NCBI GenBank assembly: GCA_946480085.1
Contig: CAMLHZ010000016.1
Location: 1-63,274 of the forward strand
Origin: an uncultured Flavobacteriales bacterium
Lineage (GTDB): Bacteria; Bacteroidota; Bacteroidia; Flavobacteriales; Crocinitomicaceae
Reading direction: 5' to 3'
DNA: 63,274 nucleotides
Below are positions 17,025-25,039 of the stretch, one piece after another (within the stretch, counting starts at the first letter, position 1; every line of letters begins with the position of its first letter). Under the pieces are notes generated by a model. That model was not told the origin of the DNA and searched no databases. It saw only the letters and a list, made by a program, of their open reading frames with translations. Both the position numbers and the translations under genes were made by a program.

Positions 17025-18530
17025 TTATAGGGTTTGAATGATAAACTCCACTCGTCGGTTTTGTTGTTTGCCTTCAGCAGTTTCATTTGTTGTGATCGGT
17101 TTGCTTTCTCCAAATCCTTTAGAAGTTAATCGATCAATTGTAATTCCGTTTTCTACCAAATAATTCAGAACTGATTTCGCACGATTCTCCGACAAACTCA
17201 AGTTGGTGTCATCGTTTCCAACATTATCGGTATGACCACGAATTTCAATTTTCATGGTCGGATTTTGCTGTAAAATTTTCACCAATGCATCCAGCTCTGT
17301 TTTCGATTCTGGAAGCAAATCCCACTTATTCGTTTCAAAAAACACATTGTTCAATCGAATTACTGATTCCAGTTTTATTGGTCGGAGCAAGATATCATGT
17401 TTTACCGTTGTGAATTCCCCTTTGTCCTTCAAATCCAAATGAACAGATTCGGCATAGAAACCGGGTAATTGGGCGCTTATGGAAAAGTTGTTTCCATACG
17501 GAAGTACAAATCGATACATTCCTTCCTTCGATGAAGATTTACCAACGCCTTGAACGGAATTGAGTGTAATGTCTGTGTAGGTTAAATCTGCTGAGAGTGG
17601 CGTACCTGTTTCAGCATTCTGCACTTTTCCTTCAACGATAATTACAGGATTGGGTTTGACTTCTTCTTTCACTTTCTCCAATGAATAGCGATAAATATCA
17701 GATGAACCGTCTCTTGTACTGATCATAAACGCGTTCTTTCCTGTTGGTGAAACAATGAAGTAAGCGTCCCATTCAGTGGTGTTGATCTCAGATCCTAAAT
17801 TTTCAGGCTCCGACCAATTCAACCAGGAATCATCACTCCTGTGAACTACATAAATATCCGAACTTCCAAAACCGTTCGAACGTTCTCCTGAAAAGTACAT
17901 CGTATTTCCGTCGGCAGCAATGAATGCTCCAAAATCTCCGGGAACGGTAAAGTTTAGCTTTTGCGGTTTGGTCCAATCGTTTCCACCAGTGTTTTTAGAC
18001 ATATACAATTCCGAATTCGGACTGTTCTTCTCTTCAGAAAATGAAAGTATCATTACATTTCCGCCAGGAGCCATGCACATATCCACGTATTTCCCTCGTA
18101 CCATGAAATCATAATTCTTAATGTGCATTTCTTCTGGATCCGACCAACCTTTTTCAGTCAATCGTGAAATAGAATATCCAGATCGTTTGAATTTTCCAAA
18201 TTTGTCTATCACACCTTTAATTACACGTGTTTGTCCATCGGGAGACTGATAACTCAAATCATTCTTCTGCAAAGTATTGAACGGAAATCCTAAATGTTTC
18301 GCTTCAGAAGTTATTTGATCGTTTTCAAGCGAACACCACCAAATGTCTTGGGTGTCTCCAAAATCCGTATTTCCCGGATGCGCTTCACGAATGAAGAATA
18401 GCTTGCTTCCGTCTGGAGTAACGTATGGTGAAAGTTCGGTATACTGACTATTCGCTAACGTTCCAACGTTTTCCATTTGCCCAAACGAGAAAATGGGCAA
18501 AATGGAGTAGAGGATGACTAGTTTTTTCAT
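17025..18530 (-). CDS. OmpA-family protein with PD40 repeats
   Basis: 501 residues: signal peptide, WD40-like PD40 beta-propeller repeats over about 25-280 (TPDGSKLFFIREA, ADGNTMYFSGERSNGFGSSD, SPTGKNAFMISTRDGSSDIY), a carboxypeptidase-regulatory-like beta-sandwich (VEGKVQNAETGTPLSADLTY, about 298-385), and a C-terminal OmpA peptidoglycan-binding domain (IRGHTDNVGNDDTNLSLSEN, AKSVLNYLVENGI, QQNRRVEF). This is a periplasmic or outer-membrane-associated envelope protein; PorE, part of the T9SS in some members, has a comparable layout, but orthology is not established. Second gene of a two-gene unit, 2 bases after 18533-19411. Confidence 0.87.
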   Translation of the reverse strand: MKKLVILYSILPIFSFGQMENVGTLANSQYTELSPYVTPDGSKLFFIREAHPGNTDFGDTQDIWWCSLENDQITSEAKHLGFPFNTLQKNDLSYQSPDGQTRVIKGVIDKFGKFKRSGYSISRLTEKGWSDPEEMHIKNYDFMVRGKYVDMCMAPGGNVMILSFSEEKNSPNSELYMSKNTGGNDWTKPQKLNFTVPGDFGAFIAADGNTMYFSGERSNGFGSSDIYVVHRSDDSWLNWSEPENLGSEINTTEWDAYFIVSPTGKNAFMISTRDGSSDIYRYSLEKVKEEVKPNPVIIVEGKVQNAETGTPLSADLTYTDITLNSVQGVGKSSSKEGMYRFVLPYGNNFSISAQLPGFYAESVHLDLKDKGEFTTVKHDILLRPIKLESVIRLNNVFFETNKWDLLPESKTELDALVKILQQNPTMKIEIRGHTDNVGNDDTNLSLSENRAKSVLNYLVENGITIDRLTSKGFGESKPITTNETAEGKQQNRRVEFIIQTL

Positions 18531-18532
18531 GA

Positions 18533-19411
18533 CTATTCAGTTTCGCGTTTCACTTCGTGAACACCCAATTTGCTCAGTTTTCGCTTGATGTTGATTCCAA
18601 ATGAAACATTCATAAACGGGCCATCCAGCGGTCTGAAACCCAATTCTGTTTTGATGTAAATGGGTGCTTGCATTTTTCTTCTTTCAGCCGGCATAGCGAT
18701 CAATCCGCAACGGAAACCAATTCTTCCAATTGAAGTATTCACCTTGCTATCTGTTTCTATATCACGAAGTGAAGCGATAGGGTGAATGGTAACGTCAGCG
18801 TAGTATCTGCGAATAAATCCTGCACCTGCTTCACCGAAGTTATCCGTGTTCATTCTTAAATTCATTTGTGATGTCAATTGAATTCCAGCGTAAATCCCTG
18901 TCCAGCGATAGTCGTAAGTTCCAGTCAATGTTGGGTGATCATCAGGACCATATGTTTCTTTATTGGTTAGAAAACCTCCACGAACACCCAAGGAACGCAT
19001 GTTCTGAGCCGGAACTTTAATGAATTTCGTTTCGGTGTATTTTTTACCACCGCTTTCCCATTCTTTCACGTCGAGCACTACTTTTTGATTTCGGGTGATT
19101 GTTTTTTGAGTTAGGTTAAAGAATCCACCTAATTCAAAATTTACGCGAGGAACACCTAATAGGTTCAACCAGCCCCTTCTGAATGTAGCCTCAGCTCCGA
19201 ATTTGTTGTTGTAACAAGCATATGGACTAATCCCAATTCCGAATGAAGTTCCTGAAATGTTGTTTAGTGGAAATTCCGTTTGTAACAAGTCGAAATTGAT
19301 GTACAGATTGTTGACATCCATTGGATCGTCTTTAGTAATCTTGTACTGAACGTCTTGTCCGAAAACTGCCGTACCGAACACGAATGAGAATGCAAAAATG
19401 ATTGTTTTCAT
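18533..19411 (-). CDS. Secreted, probable outer-membrane beta-barrel protein
   Basis: 292 residues with a signal peptide (MKTIIFAFSFVFGTAVFGQ) and many alternating amphipathic strands rich in aromatic and Gly residues (GTSFGIGISPYACYNN, RWTGIYAGIQLTSQMNL, AGAGFIRRYYADVTIHP), as in outer-membrane barrels. It does not match a family I can name. Translationally close to the OmpA/PD40 gene, so the two probably act together in the envelope. The upstream region carries a CAATTTTG -7-like box and an inverted repeat. Confidence 0.7.
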   Translation of the reverse strand: MKTIIFAFSFVFGTAVFGQDVQYKITKDDPMDVNNLYINFDLLQTEFPLNNISGTSFGIGISPYACYNNKFGAEATFRRGWLNLLGVPRVNFELGGFFNLTQKTITRNQKVVLDVKEWESGGKKYTETKFIKVPAQNMRSLGVRGGFLTNKETYGPDDHPTLTGTYDYRWTGIYAGIQLTSQMNLRMNTDNFGEAGAGFIRRYYADVTIHPIASLRDIETDSKVNTSIGRIGFRCGLIAMPAERRKMQAPIYIKTELGFRPLDGPFMNVSFGINIKRKLSKLGVHEVKRETE

Positions 19412-19429
19412 AATGGATTTGTTTATGAA

Positions 19430-19479
19430 ACAAAATTGCAGTAGAATGATTGGGGCGGCAATACGACATGTGTCGTATT
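19430..19479 (-). promoter_or_regulatory. Promoter region with inverted repeat
   Basis: CAATTTTG on the minus strand (19430-19437, one mismatch to TAnnTTTG) and the inverted repeat AATACGAC-ATGT-GTCGTATT (19460-19479), placed about where an activator or repressor upstream of -33 would bind. Serves the barrel/OmpA pair. Confidence 0.4.
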
Positions 19480-19485
19480 CTTAGC

Positions 19486-19505
19486 CTCCTCCCTCGAGGG
19501 AGGAG
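19486..19505. repeat. 20-bp perfect palindrome
   Basis: CTCCTCCCTCGAGGGAGGAG, perfectly self-complementary, in the 404-base gene-free stretch 19412-19815. With the neighbouring inverted repeats at 19460-19479 and 19530-19564 it makes three stacked hairpins within 105 bases. Confidence 0.65.
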
Positions 19506-19529
19506 ATTCAATCTTCTTTTCCGGAGAAA

Positions 19530-19564
19530 GGTTATCGAGTCCCGAAATCTTCGGGAAGATATCC
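19530..19564. repeat. REP-like hairpin element, copy 2
   Basis: Reverse-orientation copy of the element at 4915-4948: the shared core reads TCCCGAA..TTCGGGA followed by ACTCGATAACC on the minus strand. Outer arms GGTTATC and GATATCC pair with one mismatch. About three differences from copy 1 over 33 bases by eye. Confidence 0.6.
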
Positions 19565-19624
19565 GTTTTCTTCAACAGTTCTTCCCATGTTTTGTTGGCA
19601 AAGCAATAGGTTCTTTTTTAATTT

Positions 19625-19878
19625 AACCACTTGGTCTTTGACCACAATACCATTCACTGAAAATTCGCTGCCTATGAGGAAATAATCCAACCTTTACTGA
19701 ATTCATTCGTCTACGGGATGTGGGTGATGAATAGTTCTACACACTATTTTGGAATTAGAACTAAAACAATTACTACTTTCAGCTTCGGCTGATAATTAAA
19801 AACTAAACTTATCAATTGCTGAACAAACTAAAACATACTACTAAACTGTTCAGTCTCAGCCAATGGCTGAGGAATAAA
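19625..19878 (+). repeat. Duplicated gene head, copy 1
   Basis: 254 bases covering the upstream region and the first 21 codons of the gene at 19816. The same block recurs at 20952-21205 with no indels and, by hand count, seven mismatches. Inside both copies are the inverted repeat GTTCTA..TAGAAC and a TCAGC-TTCG-GCTGA hairpin (19779-19792) with a UUCG tetraloop 23 bases before the start codon. Together with the palindromes above it fills the gene-free stretch 19412-19815. Confidence 0.9.
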
Positions 19879-20829
19879 CCTGTTTTTATCTTTTTTTTAT
19901 TATCGTTTTCAGTTTTTGGACAGGAGAATCTGGTGCCCAACTCGAGCTTTGAAGATTACAATTGGTGTCCAAACTCTACTGATGGTTTTTATCTTGATGC
20001 TTGTAAATACTGGAATTCACCTAGTTTAGGGAGTCCAGATTATTTTAATGCGTGCAGTAGTGAATATGATATAACTCTTCAACGTTTTTTATTTAGTGTT
20101 CCTGAAAATTACGTTGGATATCAAGAAGCTCATACTGGAACAGCATATTCATTTTTCACTTTTGGTCAAAATGATAAAAATTCTTTGACCTATTCTGAAA
20201 ACATTCAGATAAAATTGAACCAGCCACTTAATACTGGTAAGATGTATGAAGTAAGTTTTTTTGTTCATAATCCAGTTGCGAATTACTGTATTAACTCTGT
20301 TGGTGTATTCCTTACACAAAACCAACTGAGTTTGAATACTGATGAAGTATTACCATTTGTACCTCAATTTTTGAGTGATCCGAATGTGTTTTTTTGTGAT
20401 ACTAATACTTGGTATGAGGTAAAGGGTACATTTATAGCTCAAGGCATGGAAGAGTATATGGTTATTGGTGTGTTCAAAACTCTTCCAGAGTTAAAAGTCA
20501 CAGATTATGATGGGAATTTCCTAAATGGATTGAGTGCAGCTATTTACATTGATGATGTTTCTTTAGTGGAAACGGATTTGGTTATTCCGAATGTGTTAAC
20601 TGCTAATAATGATGGTGTTAATGATGTAGTTTTTCTTTTCAATACTGCCTCCATGTTGGAAGTAGACATTGTTAACAGGTGGGGTGAATTGGTAAACACC
20701 ACTGACTGCAAAAGTGGTTGGAATGGAGATGATTCTCATGGGAATCCATTAACAGAAGGTGTGTATTTTTATATCCTAAAGGTAAACGGAAAAAAACAAA
20801 AATCAGGATTTATAGAATTGATAAGGTAA
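19816..20829 (+). CDS. Secreted T9SS type B cargo protein (twin 1)
   Basis: 337 residues: an unusually long N-terminal region (residues 1-20) before the signal-peptide core PVFIFFLLSFSVFGQ, a mature N-terminus ENLVPNSSFEDYNWCPN of the jelly-roll type common in surface proteins of the phylum, and a C-terminal gliding-motility-associated (CHU_C, type B) sorting domain: IPNVLTANNDGVNDVVFLF, VNRWGELV, GWNGDDSHGNPLTEGVYFY and GFIELIR. Exported by T9SS and probably surface-attached. No in-frame ATG exists before the mature part: TAA at 19804 closes the frame and TTG at 19816 is the first candidate start. Ligand unknown. Confidence 0.78.
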   Translation: MLNKLKHTTKLFSLSQWLRNKPVFIFFLLSFSVFGQENLVPNSSFEDYNWCPNSTDGFYLDACKYWNSPSLGSPDYFNACSSEYDITLQRFLFSVPENYVGYQEAHTGTAYSFFTFGQNDKNSLTYSENIQIKLNQPLNTGKMYEVSFFVHNPVANYCINSVGVFLTQNQLSLNTDEVLPFVPQFLSDPNVFFCDTNTWYEVKGTFIAQGMEEYMVIGVFKTLPELKVTDYDGNFLNGLSAAIYIDDVSLVETDLVIPNVLTANNDGVNDVVFLFNTASMLEVDIVNRWGELVNTTDCKSGWNGDDSHGNPLTEGVYFYILKVNGKKQKSGFIELIR

Positions 20830-20951
20830 TTCTATAACGATGAAAAAAAATTCTTAAAACCATATGTTTTTTTTGTCTAAGTGTTTGGTTATTAAAATGA
20901 TAATTTTTAAATTCAGTTTCACTTTTAAATAACTACGTTCATAATATAGTA

Positions 20952-21205
20952 AACCACTTGGTCTTTGACCACAATGCCATTCACTGAAAATTCGCTGCCT
21001 ATGAGGAAATAATCCAACCTTTACTGAATTCATTCGTCTACGGGATGTGGATGATGAATAGTTCTACTTACTATTTTGGTATTAGAACTAAAACAATTAC
21101 TACTTTCAGCTTCGGCTGATATTTAAAAACTAAACTTATCAATTGCTGAACAAACTCAAACATACTACTAAACTGTTCAGTCTCAGCCAATGGCTGAGGA
21201 ATAAA
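20952..21205 (+). repeat. Duplicated gene head, copy 2
   Basis: Second copy of the block at 19625-19878, offset by 1327 bases, covering the upstream region and first 21 codons of the gene at 21143. The UUCG hairpin is at 21106-21119. It occupies most of the 313-base gap 20830-21142; the remaining 120 bases hold AT-rich sequence with nothing I recognise. The downstream coding parts are far less similar than this head. Confidence 0.9.
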
Positions 21206-22120
21206 TCTTGTTTTTTATTTTTTTTATTATCGTTTTCTGTTCTGGCTCAAGAAAACCTTATTCCTAATCCAAGTTTCGAGGATTATAATTGGTGTCCAAA
21301 TACTGTTACCGATTTCTCCACTTTGAGTTGGTATTCATCAACTGACGGTACGCCCGACTATTTCAATTCATGCAATAATGGAAATGTTGGTGTTCCTCTA
21401 AATTTATTTGGGTTTCAACAAGCTCATAGTGGAAACGGATACGCAGGTATTGGAAACATCATTAATATTGTTAATCCAACTTACAGGGAGTACATTCAAG
21501 TTAAACTATCTAAAAAGTTGGAAGCGGGCAAATTATATTTTGTTAGTTTTTATTTCAACTTAGCCGATTCTTCAAGATTCTCTAGTAATTCTATTGGAGT
21601 ACTATTAACAGAAAACGCTTTTTACGAAAACACAATTGAGAACTTGTCAATGGTTCCACAAGTTAATGACAGTCTCGTAAGCTTAAATAATTCCAATATT
21701 TGGGAGAAGGTTGAACAACTATATTTAGCAGATGGCACCGAAGAGTATCTTACAATTGGATGCTTTGAAAATAATAATGACATTATTGAGAATGAAATAA
21801 ATCTCAATTCTTCAGTAGAATGGTACTTTTATCTAGACGATGTTAGTTTATATGAGTACGAGTTACCAGATCTTCCCAATGTATTTAGTCCAAATTCTGA
21901 TAATATAAATGATGAATGGTTAATTAATCTGCCTTTAGAATACAATTTACAAATAGTAAATCGTTGGGGAGAATTGATGTTTAATGGTGTTTCTAAAAAT
22001 GGCCTAATTAGCTGGAATGGAAAGGACAGTCATAACTATGAATGTACGGAAGGAGTATACTTTTATATTATTTCCAATAAATTAAAACTAAAAACAGGGT
22101 TTATTCAATTGATAAGATGA
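21143..22120 (+). CDS. Secreted T9SS type B cargo protein (twin 2)
   Basis: 325 residues with the same layout as twin 1: long n-region, signal core CFLFFLLSFSVLAQ, mature start ENLIPNPSFEDYNWCPN, a divergent jelly-roll-like middle, and a type B sorting domain (LPNVFSPNSDNINDEWLINL, IVNRWGELMFNG, WNGKDSHNYECTEGVYFYI, GFIQLIR). Again the only plausible start is TTG (21143), with TAA four codons upstream. Twins 1 and 2 share nearly identical first 21 codons but diverge after the signal peptide. Only 17 bases separate it from the S74 protein gene, so they may be co-transcribed. Confidence 0.78.
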   Translation: MLNKLKHTTKLFSLSQWLRNKSCFLFFLLSFSVLAQENLIPNPSFEDYNWCPNTVTDFSTLSWYSSTDGTPDYFNSCNNGNVGVPLNLFGFQQAHSGNGYAGIGNIINIVNPTYREYIQVKLSKKLEAGKLYFVSFYFNLADSSRFSSNSIGVLLTENAFYENTIENLSMVPQVNDSLVSLNNSNIWEKVEQLYLADGTEEYLTIGCFENNNDIIENEINLNSSVEWYFYLDDVSLYEYELPDLPNVFSPNSDNINDEWLINLPLEYNLQIVNRWGELMFNGVSKNGLISWNGKDSHNYECTEGVYFYIISNKLKLKTGFIQLIR

Positions 22121-22137
22121 CAAACTTATCTTAAAAA

Positions 22138-24969
22138 ATGAATAAGACTAAACACTTAATTTGCGTTGTAGGACTTTTAATGTCTACAAACATAAATGCA
22201 CAAAGTACTGATGCTGGTGCAACAGGTAATACTTGGACAGCCACACCTGATAAATTCCTTGGTTTTAACGCCTCCAATGGCACTAATCCATTAACCATTC
22301 GTACGAATAACATCGTACGCATGCGAATCAACGGTATAGCTGCCGGATACGGGGTAAATACCTCTGGATTTGTTGGTATGGGTACCACTGTACCAGCCGC
22401 GCCAATGCACGTTGTGGGTTCGGGTACACAAAACGCGCAAGGCTGGAACCGTGCAATAACTCTAGCAAATTCCGGAGCACTCCTTTGGGATGGCGGTGGC
22501 GGTGCAAGCTTTTTTATGGCACACCCTTCATCAACACCAAACGGAAACTGGTTTGCAGGTTCTCAAGGAAGTCTTAACGCTGGTGCCGCAGTAGATTATG
22601 CGTTTACTGTACATGTAAATGCTGCGTTAGGTCTCAATCCATTGCGATCAACACAGATTTATAAGAATTTGCTTGTTTACCAAGGTGGTAATGGTAGACG
22701 ATTGGGTGTGAATATTGTTAACCCGCAGCGTGCTGGCGATATTTATAGCAATACCACTCAATTCAGGTTGTCGTATGGAACTGCTGTTGAAACTTCGGCA
22801 GGAGCAGCAAGTTTTACCGATTTCTTTTCAAACAGTTTTGGGAACCTTCAAATTCAACCTTCTGGCGGTAGAGTTGGTGTTAATGCTACTGGAAATCCTA
22901 CTGCAACCTTAGATGTTTGGGGAGATGCACGTATACGAAATGTGCAGGCAGCGGTTCCTAATTCTCTTTTGATTGGTGTAAACGCCAGTGGCGCTTCTGA
23001 TGTTAACGTTCGCAGATTGGATTTTACGGGTAATGCCGGTCAGGTATTACTTGGAAACGGAACCTGGGGGACTTTGCCGGCAAGTGCGGCACCACTAGCT
23101 AATAATGGTGTTTCAAGAAATGTGTTTTTTAGCGGGCCTTACCAGCTGGGAGATGGTTACAATGGACTACCTCCATTATTTAATACAAATACCCCATTAA
23201 CTGCAAACAGACAAGTTAGATTAGGAGGGAACAATTTGGTCTTTTCTGGTGCAGGTAGTGTGGGGATTGGTTTATCATTCCCAGTTCAACCTACTGAAGT
23301 ACTTGACGTTAATGGGAATGGTAGATTCAGAACCTTGCCTTTAGCTGCTAATCAGGCGAATAGCACTGTTACAAAGTATGTTATGGTAGATGAAGACGGA
23401 GTGCTTCGCTGGACAAATTCAGTGACTGGTTCAGGATTTGGTGTAATTTGTTCGGATAACACAACCAGCGATTTTACTGCTGATAAGCACGTTGAACTGG
23501 AAAACAATAACTTCTATTTTTCGAACGGAGATAATACCACGCAATTAAATGAAAACAGAGTTGGCGTAGGGTACGATTGTGGTACTGCTTTACCGGGTAA
23601 ATTATCTGTTACTCAATTGGAGGACAATACTGTGAATCAAAATACAACTTCAGGTTATTTCATTGATCAGGATATTGCTAATAATCCGGCGATCTTAACC
23701 AATTTTTATGGTGTTCAGGGTGAGGCAAGTGGACTTCAACCGGATAACCTGAAAACAATTAACAACGGTGGATCCTTCTACGCGCGAAGTGCACAAGTAA
23801 ACTTTGGTGTTAGAGGACGTGCAGAGCAAGGTGGATTAGGTAATCCGAACTTCATCGGTGTGCAAAATATCGGTGGTCAGTTCGAGGGAGCTTTTGGAAG
23901 TCAGACTGCAACTGGAGTAGTTGGAGGTGGTTCTGAAGCGGCACTTCGCAATTATGGTGTGACTGGTTTAGCGTCAAGTCCAACAACACCTTCACAAGTT
24001 GAAAACGTAGGTGGGCAATTTTCTGGAGCCTTTTCTGCTAACGATAATATGGGAGTCAAAGCAGTAGGATTTGGTGGAGTTAGAGCAATTGGAGTTTATG
24101 GTACTGCTTCAGGCGCAACAACAGATTGGGCAGGGTATTTTGATGGAAACGTATATATCAGCGGAACTTTTGGTCCTTCTGATCAAAACTTGAAGGAAAA
24201 CATCGAAGTACTTGAAAATGCTGATTCTTTATTATCTCTTTTGAATCCCGTGACATTTGACTTCAGAACAGACGACTATCCGCAATTGCATTTGCAGGAA
24301 GGCAATCAAATGGGGTTAATAGCTCAACAAGTTGAACCGATTTTCCCTAACATAATTAAGGAAAACTCTTCGATTGCTGAATATGATTCGCTTGGAAATG
24401 TTCTTGTTCCATCGGTTAACTTCAAAACGGTAGACTATACCAAATTGATCCCATTATTGATCTCTGGTCACCAGGAGCAAGCAAATGAAATTGTAGCAAA
24501 AGATTCTATCATTAATTCCTTGCAAACAGAAAATACAGCTCAACAAGAAGAGATAAATGATCTGACTGATCGTTTGGATCAATTGGAGAATTGTCTTAGC
24601 GCACTATTGCCACTGCTTTGTTCTATGAACCAATCGCTGATTCAAAACAATTCACCAGCACAACAAGAAGAAGTTCGCAATAATTTGGCGGTAACTTTAA
24701 GCAATAGGAACTCAATCGTTTTAGATCAGAATGTTCCGAATCCGTTTGCAGAACAAACGGTGATCAACTTCTCAATTCCCGCAACAGTAGTAAAAGCTCA
24801 AATTCATTTCTACGACGGAAACGGGAAGCTGATTCAGTCTGTTGACGTTGCAGATCGTGGATTGGGAGCAATTACTGTTTTCGGTTCTGATTTAAGTAAG
24901 GGTGTTTACACTTACACGCTGGTTGCTGATGGACAGATCGTTGCAACCAAAAAAATGATGAAGCAATAA
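22138..24969 (+). CDS. Tail-fibre-like S74 autochaperone protein with T9SS type A tail
   Basis: 943 residues: signal peptide (to INAQ, 22), a long Gly/Asn-rich beta region with repeated VGVG/VGIG strand turns as in trimeric phage fibres (about 25-670), a peptidase S74 intramolecular chaperone domain starting at Ser681 in GPSDQNLKENIEVL with LNPVTFDFRTDD and QMGLIAQQVEPIFPNII, a coiled coil (ENTAQQEEINDLTDRLDQLE, near 805-830), and a type A sorting domain from about residue 859 (LDQNVPNPFAEQTVINFSIP to GVYTYTLVADGQIVATKKMM). In S74 proteins the domain drives trimer folding and cuts itself off at the Ser-Asp; here that cut would remove the sorting tail. Confidence 0.85.
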   Translation: MNKTKHLICVVGLLMSTNINAQSTDAGATGNTWTATPDKFLGFNASNGTNPLTIRTNNIVRMRINGIAAGYGVNTSGFVGMGTTVPAAPMHVVGSGTQNAQGWNRAITLANSGALLWDGGGGASFFMAHPSSTPNGNWFAGSQGSLNAGAAVDYAFTVHVNAALGLNPLRSTQIYKNLLVYQGGNGRRLGVNIVNPQRAGDIYSNTTQFRLSYGTAVETSAGAASFTDFFSNSFGNLQIQPSGGRVGVNATGNPTATLDVWGDARIRNVQAAVPNSLLIGVNASGASDVNVRRLDFTGNAGQVLLGNGTWGTLPASAAPLANNGVSRNVFFSGPYQLGDGYNGLPPLFNTNTPLTANRQVRLGGNNLVFSGAGSVGIGLSFPVQPTEVLDVNGNGRFRTLPLAANQANSTVTKYVMVDEDGVLRWTNSVTGSGFGVICSDNTTSDFTADKHVELENNNFYFSNGDNTTQLNENRVGVGYDCGTALPGKLSVTQLEDNTVNQNTTSGYFIDQDIANNPAILTNFYGVQGEASGLQPDNLKTINNGGSFYARSAQVNFGVRGRAEQGGLGNPNFIGVQNIGGQFEGAFGSQTATGVVGGGSEAALRNYGVTGLASSPTTPSQVENVGGQFSGAFSANDNMGVKAVGFGGVRAIGVYGTASGATTDWAGYFDGNVYISGTFGPSDQNLKENIEVLENADSLLSLLNPVTFDFRTDDYPQLHLQEGNQMGLIAQQVEPIFPNIIKENSSIAEYDSLGNVLVPSVNFKTVDYTKLIPLLISGHQEQANEIVAKDSIINSLQTENTAQQEEINDLTDRLDQLENCLSALLPLLCSMNQSLIQNNSPAQQEEVRNNLAVTLSNRNSIVLDQNVPNPFAEQTVINFSIPATVVKAQIHFYDGNGKLIQSVDVADRGLGAITVFGSDLSKGVYTYTLVADGQIVATKKMMKQ

Positions 24970-24988
24970 ACTGAATAGGAAATTCTTT

Positions 24989-25030
24989 AAGCACAGTGCT
25001 GGAACAAGTTGTTCTGGTGCTGTGCTTTTT
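24989..25030 (+). terminator. Terminator after the S74 protein gene
   Basis: Arms AAGCACAG (24989-24996) and CTGTGCTT (25020-25027) with a second inner pairing AACAA/TTGTT, followed by TTT. It lies between the S74 gene and the convergent OstA-like gene. Confidence 0.75.
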
Positions 25031-25039
25031 AGCGGTGAA

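Noticed and set aside
19412..21205. Duplicated block considered as an insertion sequence
   Set aside because: No transposase, terminal inverted repeats or target duplications; the block includes the first codons of functional genes.
22138..24969. Tail-fibre-like gene considered as prophage remnant
   Set aside because: It has a bacterial signal peptide and a T9SS tail, and no other phage genes are near.
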